From: RUG14871 sp045539425
GTDB lineage: Bacteria > Bacillota_I > Bacilli_A > Erysipelotrichales > Erysipelotrichaceae
DNA length: 64,000 bases
Reading direction: 5' to 3'
NCBI GenBank assembly: GCA_045539425.1
Contig: JAZQFH010000011.1
Span: 33,245-97,244 of the forward strand
The position numbers and the translations under genes are program-made. Positions within the stretch are counted from its first letter, which is position 1; each line of letters starts with the position of its first letter. Below, one piece after another: positions 24,493-33,298 of the stretch. Below the pieces are notes generated by a model, which was not told where the DNA came from, made no database searches, and was given only the letters and a program-made list of their open reading frames with translations.

Positions 24493-26412
24493 TTAGTCTC
24501 CTAATTTTTTCTTCATGATGTCGATAAACGTATCATAATCCTCCGCTTTTGTGAGCTCGCGCAGCGTGGACTGTGATGAAATGATCGTGCTGAGACACTC
24601 GAAGAACGTGTCATTTTCCTTGGCGAATTTCGCCGCGAAGGAAGAAAGCAGTACGATTTTGACTTTCTGATCTTCCGTCCAGTCAACACTCTTTTCCAGA
24701 ATGCCGATTGAGACAAAGGTGTCTTCCGTGAGGATCTCGTACGGGTGCGGCATGGCGATTCCTTTCGCAAAACAGGTGTTTGCCAGATTTTCACGCTTCA
24801 GTACACCTTCATAGAATCCTTCCGGTAAATCACGGTGCTTTCTGATGTTGTCCACCATGATTTTCAGGACTTCTTCCTTACCGGAAGCTTTGATTCCGCT
24901 CAGGAAGAGATTTCTCTCAAAGTAGCGGTAGAAGCTCTCCTCGTTTCCCGAGAGAACCTTCAGAATCCGCTTGTCATCCTGATCCGTAATGAAGTGCGAG
25001 ATCAGCAGGTACGGACGTCTGAAGTCTTTCAGCGGAATGGTGGAGAAGATGTAATCGTATTCCGATACATCCATCTTCAGTACATTGAGATAGTCCACAA
25101 CCGTCACGCGGTTCAGATAGCGCTCATATTCCTGCTTGAATTTCACCTTGAGCAGAGCCGCGCTTCCCCGTCCCGTGGAACAGACGATCAGAATGTTCTT
25201 CTTTTCCTCTTTCTTCTGGTCATTCATCGACAGCTGCAGATGCAGTGCAATGTAGCTCAGTTCATTTTCGGAAAGCGTTGTGTTCAGTTTTTCGCTGAGG
25301 AACTGTCCGCAGACCGAAGCGTAGTCAAACGCCCGGATGTAACGGCTCTTGATTTCCTCCAGCAGCGGATTTCTGAGTTCCAGATTGTAGCGGATCCTGG
25401 AGAGGAACGGCACCATGTGCAGTGCCAATCTCAGCGCCAGGCGGAAATCCGTACGGAAGTCCGTCTTCCGGTACTCATCCAGATAAGCGAGCATCTCTGC
25501 CACCAGTTTCTGTGTCTCGCTGTTTACGACATATTCCGTATCCAGCGATTTCTTGGAGCAGAGGTGGATCGTGCAGTAGTAGATCTCGTTACGCGGAAGC
25601 GATACGTTCAGCATGCTCTGAATGTCAAGGATAATGGCACGGGCAAGTTCGAATTCCTCTTCCTTTTCAATCTTGGCTTTGTCCTCCTCGGAGAACTCTA
25701 CCTGATACTGTTTCTCTGCGCGCTTGATGGCGACGTAAAGATGGGTGACGAGATTGTCGCAGATCATGTCGACTAAGCGGTAGTTGAACTTTTCGCACTC
25801 ATCGATGATGATCGTCTTGATTCGGGCCAGGATCACGTTTTCTTCCGTGTCTGCCGAATAGGTTGTCGCATAATTGGAAGAGAAGAGATTCTCCGATTCC
25901 ATCTTGGCCAGAGCCTGGCGGACCGCAATTTCATCCGCTTCAATGCCCAGGCCGTAATACGGTTTATTGACCACTTCAATTCCAAGCTGTTTCAGATGGC
26001 TGCGGACCTCTTTCAGATCCTTGCTCAGCTGATTTTTGGAGATCATGAGCTCTTCGCAGAGATCATCGGCCTTGATGAAGTCTCTGTTCTGTAAGAAGCG
26101 CTGACAGATATAGTTGATTCTGGCTTCCTGATTGTTGAAAAGACCTTTCTCCTCTTCCTTCTGGCGCGGAAGCACCTCATGAAGATAGGACTGGAATTTC
26201 CTTTCATCCTCAATCATCAGCGTATAACCGTTTCCCCTTCCGGTTTTTCCGGAAATTTCGGCACCGTAGTTCAAAAGAGACTCGTTCATCTCCTTGATGA
26301 TGTACTTGACTTTGGAGCGGGATACACCGATGCTGTTTGCCAGCTCTTCCGTTCCGAGCGGCTGTTTCGCTTCTTTCAGTTCTTGCAATAACTGAATCTC
26401 GATCTCTTTCAT
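24493..26412 (-). CDS. LicR-like PRD transcriptional activator with PTS IIB and IIA domains
   Basis: A 639-aa PTS-controlled regulator. In order: N-terminal HTH (about 18-46, TEELANSIGVSRSKVKYI), a second HTH/Mga-like part (about 90-165), PRD1 with H224 and H283, PRD2 with H332 and H391, a Bgl-like IIB domain with Cys411 (IVCSTGRGSAAL), and a fructose-type IIA domain with His556 (AMPHP). All phosphorylation sites are present. Such proteins activate their PTS operon when the substrate is available and HPr phosphorylates the PRDs. It heads the operon it most likely controls. GGGGG lies 5 nt before the ATG. Confidence 0.93.
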   Translation of the reverse strand: MKEIEIQLLQELKEAKQPLGTEELANSIGVSRSKVKYIIKEMNESLLNYGAEISGKTGRGNGYTLMIEDERKFQSYLHEVLPRQKEEEKGLFNNQEARINYICQRFLQNRDFIKADDLCEELMISKNQLSKDLKEVRSHLKQLGIEVVNKPYYGLGIEADEIAVRQALAKMESENLFSSNYATTYSADTEENVILARIKTIIIDECEKFNYRLVDMICDNLVTHLYVAIKRAEKQYQVEFSEEDKAKIEKEEEFELARAIILDIQSMLNVSLPRNEIYYCTIHLCSKKSLDTEYVVNSETQKLVAEMLAYLDEYRKTDFRTDFRLALRLALHMVPFLSRIRYNLELRNPLLEEIKSRYIRAFDYASVCGQFLSEKLNTTLSENELSYIALHLQLSMNDQKKEEKKNILIVCSTGRGSAALLKVKFKQEYERYLNRVTVVDYLNVLKMDVSEYDYIFSTIPLKDFRRPYLLISHFITDQDDKRILKVLSGNEESFYRYFERNLFLSGIKASGKEEVLKIMVDNIRKHRDLPEGFYEGVLKRENLANTCFAKGIAMPHPYEILTEDTFVSIGILEKSVDWTEDQKVKIVLLSSFAAKFAKENDTFFECLSTIISSQSTLRELTKAEDYDTFIDIMKKKLGD

Positions 26413-26471
26413 TTTTTCCCCCAGTTCTGTGCTAGCAGTATTATTACGTAATCACTAAGGTTTACATCATC

Positions 26472-26524
26472 ATTATATCCGTGCGTGGAAAACACTTCCA
26501 CACACTCAATTCGTCCAATATTGG
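26472..26524 (-). promoter_or_regulatory. Promoter and operators of the LicR-type operon
   Basis: A TATAAT (26477-26472, minus) lies about 60 nt before the start. Upstream is an imperfect palindrome GTGCGTGGAA-aacac-TTCCACACAC (26481-26505, 9 of 10 pairs) covering the -35 position. A perfect CCAATATTGG lies at 26515-26524. The missing -35 consensus plus palindromes fits an activator-dependent promoter. Confidence 0.6.
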
Positions 26525-26535
26525 TCAAAATCGGT

Positions 26536-27327
26536 TTACTTTAAGTCGTTATATGTTATTAATTCAATGTCGTTCTCGCGAATCCACTGCTTGATCTCAT
26601 CGCTCATCAGCATTTCCGCATCCTTAAATCTCTCTAAGGAGAGCGAGCTGAGTTTCATCAGATCCGCATCCACATACCCGGCGTGACCGCCCAGCATGGC
26701 ATACTCGTGCGAGAGCATGTACTCTTTATTACGGTTGATATCCACCCACGGGTCATACTGCATCATCGCACTCATATCCGCCACTTTGGCCATGGAACCC
26801 TGATGGTCTTTCAGCCACATGGCGATGTCATACTGATCGATGGCATCCTGCGAGAAGATGACGCCCGTCTCTTTGGAGATGCGGCGGATTGTCTCAATAT
26901 AAGGTTCCACCGGGAGCGAGTGCACGTGTAAATATCCCGGCTTCTGTCCCGTCAGTTCCACAAAGCGGTCATACTGTGCCTTGAGTTCGATATACATCTC
27001 ATCTAACGGCAACATCTCATATCTGCCCTCTTCACTCTGAATGCGCGGATCTCTGACGCGCACGGAAGAGCGGATCAGATTCCCGTTTTCATCCACCAGA
27101 TGCGGAATCAGTTTCGGATCGGCGCAGCAGGGTCCGGAGACGTAGTTGAAGTCGATGCCGAAGCAGACATGCGGTCTGTCCTTCATGAAGCTGACCGCAA
27201 AAGGAGCGCTTGGCATATTCGCAAACAGTCCCGTGTTGCGGACGATGCCGAGGTCGATGGAATCGATGATTCCGTAGGTAACGGCTCTTGTGAAGCCGAA
27301 GTCATCTGCCTGAGTTAAAAGTTTCAT
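26536..27327 (-). CDS. ChbG/YdjC-family carbohydrate deacetylase
   Basis: A 263-aa deacetylase of the ChbG/YdjC family. The metal-binding Asp pair is in TQADDFGF (residues 5-12), and downstream residues include GIDFNYVSGP and HVHSLPVEP (about 143-151), which supplies two histidines. It is the last of six tightly spaced genes (33209 to 26536) and lies 17 nt after the esterase gene. It is closest in layout to the paralogue at 31176-31997 and less like the one at 21639-22550. It would remove an N-acetyl or related group from an imported sugar. Confidence 0.87.
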   Translation of the reverse strand: MKLLTQADDFGFTRAVTYGIIDSIDLGIVRNTGLFANMPSAPFAVSFMKDRPHVCFGIDFNYVSGPCCADPKLIPHLVDENGNLIRSSVRVRDPRIQSEEGRYEMLPLDEMYIELKAQYDRFVELTGQKPGYLHVHSLPVEPYIETIRRISKETGVIFSQDAIDQYDIAMWLKDHQGSMAKVADMSAMMQYDPWVDINRNKEYMLSHEYAMLGGHAGYVDADLMKLSSLSLERFKDAEMLMSDEIKQWIRENDIELITYNDLK

Positions 27328-27344
27328 AACGTTTCTCCTCTGTA

Positions 27345-28154
27345 TTATTTCTCTTCAAAAAAGGCCAGCGCTTTCTCGATGGAAAGATCCCAGAAGCGCC
27401 ATTCATGCCGGTAGGAAGGAACCGATTCAAAGCGGGCATCCAGTCCGATCTCTTCCGCATATTGTCTGAATTTCAGCCACTGCGGATATGCCTGGTCCGC
27501 TTCCCCGCAGGTGAAATAGAGTTTCACCGGGTACGCGTTATCAACAAGTGCCTTGCAGTGATCCCAGGTGTTCTCATTGGAGAGCAGGAACTCCTTCTCT
27601 CCTCCGGCACGCTCAATATCGTGCAATAGGCGCTCTCTGAATTGCGGCGGCAATTCAGAAATGTGCGCGAGTTCCTCGCGTAAATCACGCGGTGAGCTGG
27701 AGAGAACCGCTGCCTTGGCAAAGAGCTCCGGGTGAGCGCAGACGAACTTCATCGTGCCTCTTCCGCCCATGGAAAGACCTGCCACAAAGTTGTCTTCGCG
27801 CTTTCTGCTGGCCGGGAACCAGTTGTAAACTAACGGCATCAGCTCTTCAAAGACGAAGTCCCACATGTTGTATCCCATCGCGAAATTTGGCCAGTTCTCA
27901 TAGACCGTATTCAGGCCCGACGGCATCACAACGATATAGTTCTTTTCCGTCGCATATAATTCAATCATGCTCTTGCGCACCCAGTCGGAGTGATCTCCAA
28001 ACGTTCCGTGCAGCAGCCAGAGCACCTTGTATTTCTTTTTCCTGGAGTAGAATTGTTTCGGATCTTCCATAAACGGACGGTCCGGCAGAATCACGCTCAC
28101 CGTCGTGTTTCCGTAAAGATGTTTGCTTTCCAGCTGCAGTGTGACAAGTGCCAT
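27345..28154 (-). CDS. Esterase of the EstA/esterase D alpha/beta-hydrolase family
   Basis: A 269-aa cytoplasmic serine esterase. The GLSMGG elbow holds nucleophile Ser128, WLLHGTFGDHSDW builds the oxyanion region, and SYRHEWRFW near residue 250 supplies the catalytic His. Relatives include tributyrin esterases, acetyl-xylan esterases and S-formylglutathione hydrolases. There is no signal peptide. It starts 2 nt after the GH1 gene, so it probably deacylates a sugar processed by that enzyme. Confidence 0.88.
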   Translation of the reverse strand: MALVTLQLESKHLYGNTTVSVILPDRPFMEDPKQFYSRKKKYKVLWLLHGTFGDHSDWVRKSMIELYATEKNYIVVMPSGLNTVYENWPNFAMGYNMWDFVFEELMPLVYNWFPASRKREDNFVAGLSMGGRGTMKFVCAHPELFAKAAVLSSSPRDLREELAHISELPPQFRERLLHDIERAGGEKEFLLSNENTWDHCKALVDNAYPVKLYFTCGEADQAYPQWLKFRQYAEEIGLDARFESVPSYRHEWRFWDLSIEKALAFFEEK

Positions 28155-28156
28155 CT

Positions 28157-29614
28157 CTAATCCAGCTCCTTTCCGTCAGACGCTATGACGTTTTTATACC
28201 AGTAGAAGGAGTCCTTGCGGTAGCGCTCCATACTGCCTGTTCCGTCATCGTTGCGGTCCACGTAGATGTAGCCGTAGCGCTTGCGCATCTCACCGCTGCT
28301 TGCCGAGACAAGATCGATCGGCCCCCAGGACAGATAGGCGCGCACATCCACGCCGCTCTCTCTGGCACGCATCACTTCTTTAGTATGATCTCTCAGATAG
28401 CTGATGCGGTAATCATCATGTACTTTATGATCTTCTTCCAGCTGATCAATGGCACCAAGACCATTCTCCACGATCATAAGCGGCAGATGATAGCGGTCAT
28501 TGACGATTTCAAGGAAATAGCGCAGTCCCAGCGGGTCGATTTCCTGATTCCAGGCATTGCGGCCAAGGTACGGGTTACTGACACGCTTGTCGGATTTTCC
28601 TTCCGTACGTTCATCATGATCACTCATCACCGATGTCTGATAGTAGGAGAAGGTATACATGTCAATGACACCTTCCTTTAAGTCAATCCTATCCTGCTCC
28701 GTGATATCCAGCTCAATGCCGAACTGATCCCAGATGCGCTTCGCAAACGTCGGGTATTCCCCGAACACCTGAACATCGCTGGAATAGTAGATGCACTGTT
28801 CCATGTAATGACGGGTATAGAGTATATCCTTCGGATGGCAGGTTTCCGGATAGGCAACCAGTGCCGCGATCATGTTTCCGACTTTGTTTTCCGGATTGAT
28901 CTGATGCGCAAGTCTTACCGCTCTTGCGCCGGCCACAAACTGGTTGTGCAGCTGCTGATAGATTGCCTGTGCCTCTTCCCTTGTGCAGTTTGGCTTAATG
29001 CTTGGCAACATGGCGGAGAGATTGATCTCATTGATCGTGATCCAGTAATGCACTTCATCTTTAAACTCTTCAAAACAGGTTCTGGCAAATTTCTCATACA
29101 GATCGATGACCTTACGGTTCTGCCAGTTGCCGTAGTGCTCTTCAATATAGAGCGGTGTATCAAAGTGCCAGATGGAAACAAGCGGCTCAATATGATATTT
29201 CTTTAACTCCTGAAAGACGCGGTGATAGAAATCCAGTCCCTTGCGGTTTGGCTCTTCCTCTAACCCCGTCGGATAGATTCTGGCCCAGGAGACAGACATG
29301 CGGAACATCGTAAAGCCCATCTCCGCCAGCATGGCGATATCCTCTTTATAGTGATGATAGAAGTCCACGGCTTCATGGTTCGGATAGAAATAGCCGTCCA
29401 GCACCGCGTAGCGTGCCCCTTCCGGCAGTCTTCCGGTGTATTTGTTATAGGCTCCGCCATTTCCGTCCTTATCGATGTAGGTGATCATGCGCGGTGTCTT
29501 GTTGGTGCCGCCGGTTGTGACATCGGTCAAAACCATGCCTCTTCCGTCTACATTATAGGCGCCTTCCAGCTGATTGGCAGCGGTTGCGCCGCCCCAGTAA
29601 AACTTCTGTTCCAT
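28157..29614 (-). CDS. 6-phospho-beta-glucosidase-type GH1 enzyme
   Basis: A 485-aa family 1 glycosidase, the third in the window. It has acid/base Glu in ITINEINL, nucleophile Glu in IVENGLGA, and the C-terminal RKDSFYWYKNVIASDGKELD seen in the other two paralogues. It sits between the two esterase genes with gaps of 1 and 2 nt, and has no PTS gene of its own in the same operon. Its substrate is therefore likely to come from the PTS operons on either side or through the MFS transporter. Confidence 0.93.
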   Translation of the reverse strand: MEQKFYWGGATAANQLEGAYNVDGRGMVLTDVTTGGTNKTPRMITYIDKDGNGGAYNKYTGRLPEGARYAVLDGYFYPNHEAVDFYHHYKEDIAMLAEMGFTMFRMSVSWARIYPTGLEEEPNRKGLDFYHRVFQELKKYHIEPLVSIWHFDTPLYIEEHYGNWQNRKVIDLYEKFARTCFEEFKDEVHYWITINEINLSAMLPSIKPNCTREEAQAIYQQLHNQFVAGARAVRLAHQINPENKVGNMIAALVAYPETCHPKDILYTRHYMEQCIYYSSDVQVFGEYPTFAKRIWDQFGIELDITEQDRIDLKEGVIDMYTFSYYQTSVMSDHDERTEGKSDKRVSNPYLGRNAWNQEIDPLGLRYFLEIVNDRYHLPLMIVENGLGAIDQLEEDHKVHDDYRISYLRDHTKEVMRARESGVDVRAYLSWGPIDLVSASSGEMRKRYGYIYVDRNDDGTGSMERYRKDSFYWYKNVIASDGKELD

Positions 29615-29615
29615 C

Positions 29616-31157
29616 TTATTTCTCCTCTTTCTCTAAATTCTCCGCAAAGGAAAACGGCTTCTTCCACTGTTTCATTTCCCTCAGGAGATCTTCATCAAAA
29701 TTACATCTTTGTTCACATGTTTCCTGATACAGGTAGGTATAGGTTTCGCCCTCTTTGCACTCATTCCACTTTAGATAGTTCTCACAGTTCACATCTCCGG
29801 TATGCGCAAAGTGAAGAAAGCGCGTGACAATTTCCTTTTCCAGGCGTTTCGTGGCTCTTCCGATGTCGCTGGAAGCCACAAGATCCGTATTCGCAAAGAC
29901 ATACGGAATATCCGCGCAGTGCATCGGCATCGAGGACTCATTCAGCTTCATTGTCGGGCAGAAGAGATAAAGATACGTCGGAGCGCAGCCTTCCGCTACT
30001 CTCTTTTTCGCGTATTCAATGCTGCCGAGGCGGAAGACATCCGCGTCATACGTTAATACGTCCACCATCTTCTTTTCAGGGAAGGCTTTTTCAAACTTCT
30101 CCAGTACGCGATCGACTCCTTCATGAAACATCTCCTTGACGTATGGATATACAACGGATTCTTTCGCGAAGCGATCTGCTTTTCCCTTTAAGGAAGAGAA
30201 TTCCGCGAAGGTGCTGCCGATGATCACCGGTACTCCTTTCGCAAATTCAGAGAAGCCGACATGCATCGGATCCCCGAGGTAATCCACCCCTCTTTGCGGG
30301 GCGAAAAACGGCGGACCGGCAATGCCGCACTCCGCATTTGCCTCCCAGTATGCTTTGGTAAGCACGCTGTAATCCATGGATTCGATTTCTTCGATATTGT
30401 CTTTATTTAAGTTCAGCTTTTTCAGGAAAGCTTCCACAACGCTGGAGGTATCCACACCTTCATCGCTTAAGAAGTCTCCCAGCGTTCCGGACATGATCAT
30501 CGCCTTATGGAAGAGGCCAAAGGCACTTGGCATGTTCATTAAGGAAATTACCTTTCCGCCGCCTCCGCTCTGTCCGAAAATTGTGACGCTGTCCGGATTT
30601 CCCCCGAAGCGCTCAATATTCCGCTTCACCCACCGTAAAGCCGCAACCAGATCGAGGTTGCCGGCATTCGCCGAGTGAATGTATTTTTCCCCGTACTTTC
30701 TTAAGTCCAGATAGCCAAGCAGGTTCAGCCGGTGGTTCACCGTTACCACGACCACATTCCCGCGCTTGGCGAGATTGTAGCCGTCATAGGCCACCTGCTC
30801 AATGGAACTTCCTGCAAAGAAACCGCCGCCATGGAACCAGACGATCACATCCCGTTTTGCATCATCCACTCCCGGCGTCCACACGTTCAGATTCAGACAG
30901 TCTTCCGACTGCGGATAGAAGCGGTGCGGTGTCGCCAGATCATCCCCGATGATCTCCGGCATCATCTGTTTCGCAATATAGCCGTAGGAAGTCGCTTCCT
31001 TGACGCCATCCCATGCTTCTGCTTCAACCGGCGCGCAGAAGCGCTCCGCTTTGGCATAGGGAATATTGAAGTAATGATAGATTCCGTTCTTCCTGTATCC
31101 GCGCAGTTTCCCCTTATCGGTGGAAACCACAGTGCTTCTGCCATGTTCAAAGCTCAT
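29616..31157 (-). CDS. Carboxylesterase type B
   Basis: A 513-aa alpha/beta hydrolase of the type B carboxylesterase family. HGGGFF (109-114) forms the oxyanion hole, GQSGGGG (195-201) carries nucleophile Ser197, and SMPMHCADIPYVF near the C-terminus holds the catalytic His. No signal peptide is seen, so it acts inside the cell. GAGGGG lies 8 nt before the ATG at 31157; an in-frame TTG at 31175 overlaps that site and is unlikely. It could remove acyl or aryl esters from imported carbohydrates. Confidence 0.9.
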   Translation of the reverse strand: MSFEHGRSTVVSTDKGKLRGYRKNGIYHYFNIPYAKAERFCAPVEAEAWDGVKEATSYGYIAKQMMPEIIGDDLATPHRFYPQSEDCLNLNVWTPGVDDAKRDVIVWFHGGGFFAGSSIEQVAYDGYNLAKRGNVVVVTVNHRLNLLGYLDLRKYGEKYIHSANAGNLDLVAALRWVKRNIERFGGNPDSVTIFGQSGGGGKVISLMNMPSAFGLFHKAMIMSGTLGDFLSDEGVDTSSVVEAFLKKLNLNKDNIEEIESMDYSVLTKAYWEANAECGIAGPPFFAPQRGVDYLGDPMHVGFSEFAKGVPVIIGSTFAEFSSLKGKADRFAKESVVYPYVKEMFHEGVDRVLEKFEKAFPEKKMVDVLTYDADVFRLGSIEYAKKRVAEGCAPTYLYLFCPTMKLNESSMPMHCADIPYVFANTDLVASSDIGRATKRLEKEIVTRFLHFAHTGDVNCENYLKWNECKEGETYTYLYQETCEQRCNFDEDLLREMKQWKKPFSFAENLEKEEK

Positions 31158-31175
31158 GGTATCTTCCCCTCTCAA

Positions 31176-31997
31176 TTACCGTTTTTCTCTTATAACATCC
31201 TGGATATTGACCAGTTCCACATTGTTTTCCCTGACCCATCTCTTCAGTTCATCCGACATGAGGAAGCCTGCCTCCATGGCACGTAACATGTTATAGGAGG
31301 AAAGCGAAAGCAGATCTCTGTCCAGATAGCCCGCATGAGTATGTAACATGAAGACTTCATCCGACTGTAATGCCTTATTCAGGACATCGTCAAAGCGTCC
31401 TTCTTTAAACCATGCCAGCGGGTCATTTTCGCTCTGTGTCAGAACGTTGAATTCCCATCTGCCGTCTTCACGCTGGATCGGGCGTGCCCATTTCATTTCC
31501 AGATCGTTTTCCAGGCTGAAATTCAGTACCTTGATCAGATTCACAACACCGTACTTTTCGCAGATATCATTTAATGCGCGGCGTGTTTCATCGCTCTCCC
31601 AGGCATGTCCGCCGATATATCCCGGCAGTTTGCCCGTTAATTCGATGAAGCGCTTGACCTGATTGTCATATTCCAGATACGCTTCTTCATATTTCGCGTG
31701 ATGCGGATCCGTCTGATCCAGCTTCTTATGCATGGAACTCGTTAAGAAGGCACCATTCGGCTGAACCAAAGACGGAATGAGTTCCGGAGAAGTCACCGGG
31801 GATCCCGTGGAAAGATTGAGGTCCTGTCCCAGTAAGAGATTCGGTGCTTCCTTTGCCTTTTCGGCACAGTACTCTGCCCAAGGCATATTGGTGAAAAAGC
31901 CAGTCTGTGTCATCATGCCTTCCTTGGCACATGCCACGATACCGTCCGCAACTGCTCTTGTAATGCCGTAATCATCGGCCTGAATCATCATTTTCAT
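31176..31997 (-). CDS. ChbG/YdjC-family carbohydrate deacetylase
   Basis: A 273-aa ChbG/YdjC-family enzyme with the metal motif IQADDYGI near the N-terminus, GQDLNLSTGSPV, and GGHAWESDET. The ATG at 31997 has AAGGAA about 10 nt upstream; the in-frame TTG at 32006 overlaps that region. It is the second gene of the six-gene operon, between the MFS transporter and the type B carboxylesterase. Together with the two paralogues it gives this locus three related but distinct deacetylases. Confidence 0.87.
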   Translation of the reverse strand: MKMMIQADDYGITRAVADGIVACAKEGMMTQTGFFTNMPWAEYCAEKAKEAPNLLLGQDLNLSTGSPVTSPELIPSLVQPNGAFLTSSMHKKLDQTDPHHAKYEEAYLEYDNQVKRFIELTGKLPGYIGGHAWESDETRRALNDICEKYGVVNLIKVLNFSLENDLEMKWARPIQREDGRWEFNVLTQSENDPLAWFKEGRFDDVLNKALQSDEVFMLHTHAGYLDRDLLSLSSYNMLRAMEAGFLMSDELKRWVRENNVELVNIQDVIREKR

Positions 31998-32015
31998 AAG
32001 TTTCAATTTCCTTTC

Positions 32016-33209
32016 CTATTCTGCAAGCGGTTTTGATTTCACCGCTTTATGATTATTGTTAAAAAGATGGAAGTACGCCAGTCCCGCCAGGCACAGAATT
32101 GCCAAAGCGAGAAAGGTCAGACGGTACCCGCAGGTTTCAATGACAAGCGAACCTGCCATGGGTCCGATAATGTTTCCAAGATCCTGCCCCACCAGACACG
32201 TGGAGATTGCGACACCGCTCTTCCCCTGCTCGGCCACCCGGGCACTCTCCGCCTGCAAAGCCGGAGAGCCCGTTCCCTGTCCCATGGCTTTAAGCACAGC
32301 CGCAATCAGAACAACGTAGAGTGTTGTTGCGTTAGATAAAAGCATCATGGAGATTGCGGAGAGGAGAAAGGCAGGATAGATAATGTAGGCGATTCCCCTG
32401 CGGTCATGAATCTTCGAAGCGATTGGTTTTAAGAGCGCCATGGCCAGCGAATTCACCGTAAAGAACAAAGCGACATTATCAATTTTTCGTACAGTGCCGA
32501 AGTTTCTGAGATAATATGAGATAATTCCGTTTCCGATCGAGAAAATGCCGATCAGAATCATATAGGGCAAAGCGTCTTTATAGATGAGCTGATCCGCACG
32601 GATGCGGAATGCCTCTTTTGTTTCAGCCGATTCAAATTGATACGGTAAGAAGAAGATAATCAGAAAGGCAATCCCGTTCAGTAATGCCGCTAGGAAGAAG
32701 ACCCACTTCATGGAGAAGGCATCTGCAATCATGGAGCCGATCTGCGGACCGAACATCGATCCGATGAGCTGGCCGAGACTCAGATACGCCAGACTTTCCG
32801 CCAGAGCGCTCTTTTTCAGAAACGTTGTCGCAAATGTCAGGGAAAGCGTGGCGGTAAAGCCGAAGGAGATCCCGTGCAGGATGCGTACCATGATAATCCA
32901 GAACACATTCGGGCAGAGCGGATATAAAAAGAGGCTCAGCGAATTCAATCCGTAAAAAAGAATCATCATCTTCTTCTGATTGTAACGGTCGCTTGCCCAG
33001 CCGGAAAACGGGCGGAGCGTCATGGATACCCAGGAGAGAATACTGGAAATGATTCCGGTTAAGGCAAACGGAACCTGCATTTCCGTCAGATAATCCGGCA
33101 TAACGGGATTTGTCATATACATGGCAATGCCGTTAAACAGATTGATCAGAAAAACCAGAACAAACGTTCCGGTCCAGATTTTCTCTTTTTTCTCCGTATG
33201 GTGTTCCAT
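32016..33209 (-). CDS. MFS transporter
   Basis: A 397-aa major facilitator protein with about 12 hydrophobic helices and the cytoplasmic loop motif FSGWASDRYNQKKM between helices 2 and 3. The family covers sugar and drug transporters; this one has no clear substrate signature. As first gene of an operon with three esterase or deacetylase-type enzymes and a glycosidase, it may import an unphosphorylated acetylated sugar or export a product such as a deacylated sugar. Confidence 0.88.
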   Translation of the reverse strand: MEHHTEKKEKIWTGTFVLVFLINLFNGIAMYMTNPVMPDYLTEMQVPFALTGIISSILSWVSMTLRPFSGWASDRYNQKKMMILFYGLNSLSLFLYPLCPNVFWIIMVRILHGISFGFTATLSLTFATTFLKKSALAESLAYLSLGQLIGSMFGPQIGSMIADAFSMKWVFFLAALLNGIAFLIIFFLPYQFESAETKEAFRIRADQLIYKDALPYMILIGIFSIGNGIISYYLRNFGTVRKIDNVALFFTVNSLAMALLKPIASKIHDRRGIAYIIYPAFLLSAISMMLLSNATTLYVVLIAAVLKAMGQGTGSPALQAESARVAEQGKSGVAISTCLVGQDLGNIIGPMAGSLVIETCGYRLTFLALAILCLAGLAYFHLFNNNHKAVKSKPLAE

Positions 33210-33264
33210 CCAACTTCCTCACTTCTGTATTTATCGTATCTGTTTATAAAGAAGACCTCCAACC

Positions 33265-33288
33265 ACAAAAAAGGACCAATATTGGTCC
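33265..33288 (-). terminator. Palindromic terminator after the phosphoesterase gene
   Basis: GGACCAATATTGGTCC is a perfect 16-bp palindrome followed by T6 on the minus strand, 11 nt past the stop at 33299. It shares the core CCAATATTGG with 26515-26524, so it could instead, or also, be a regulator site in front of the MFS operon. Confidence 0.65.
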
Positions 33289-33298
33289 ATAATTGATT

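Noticed and set aside
24835..25776. 313-aa plus-strand frame opposite the LicR-type gene
   Set aside because: It is a mirror of a well-supported PRD regulator, has no SD, and the protein shows no domain.
26511..26526. CCAATATTGG as an insertion-sequence end
   Set aside because: No transposase, no direct repeats, and the second copy is part of a terminator.
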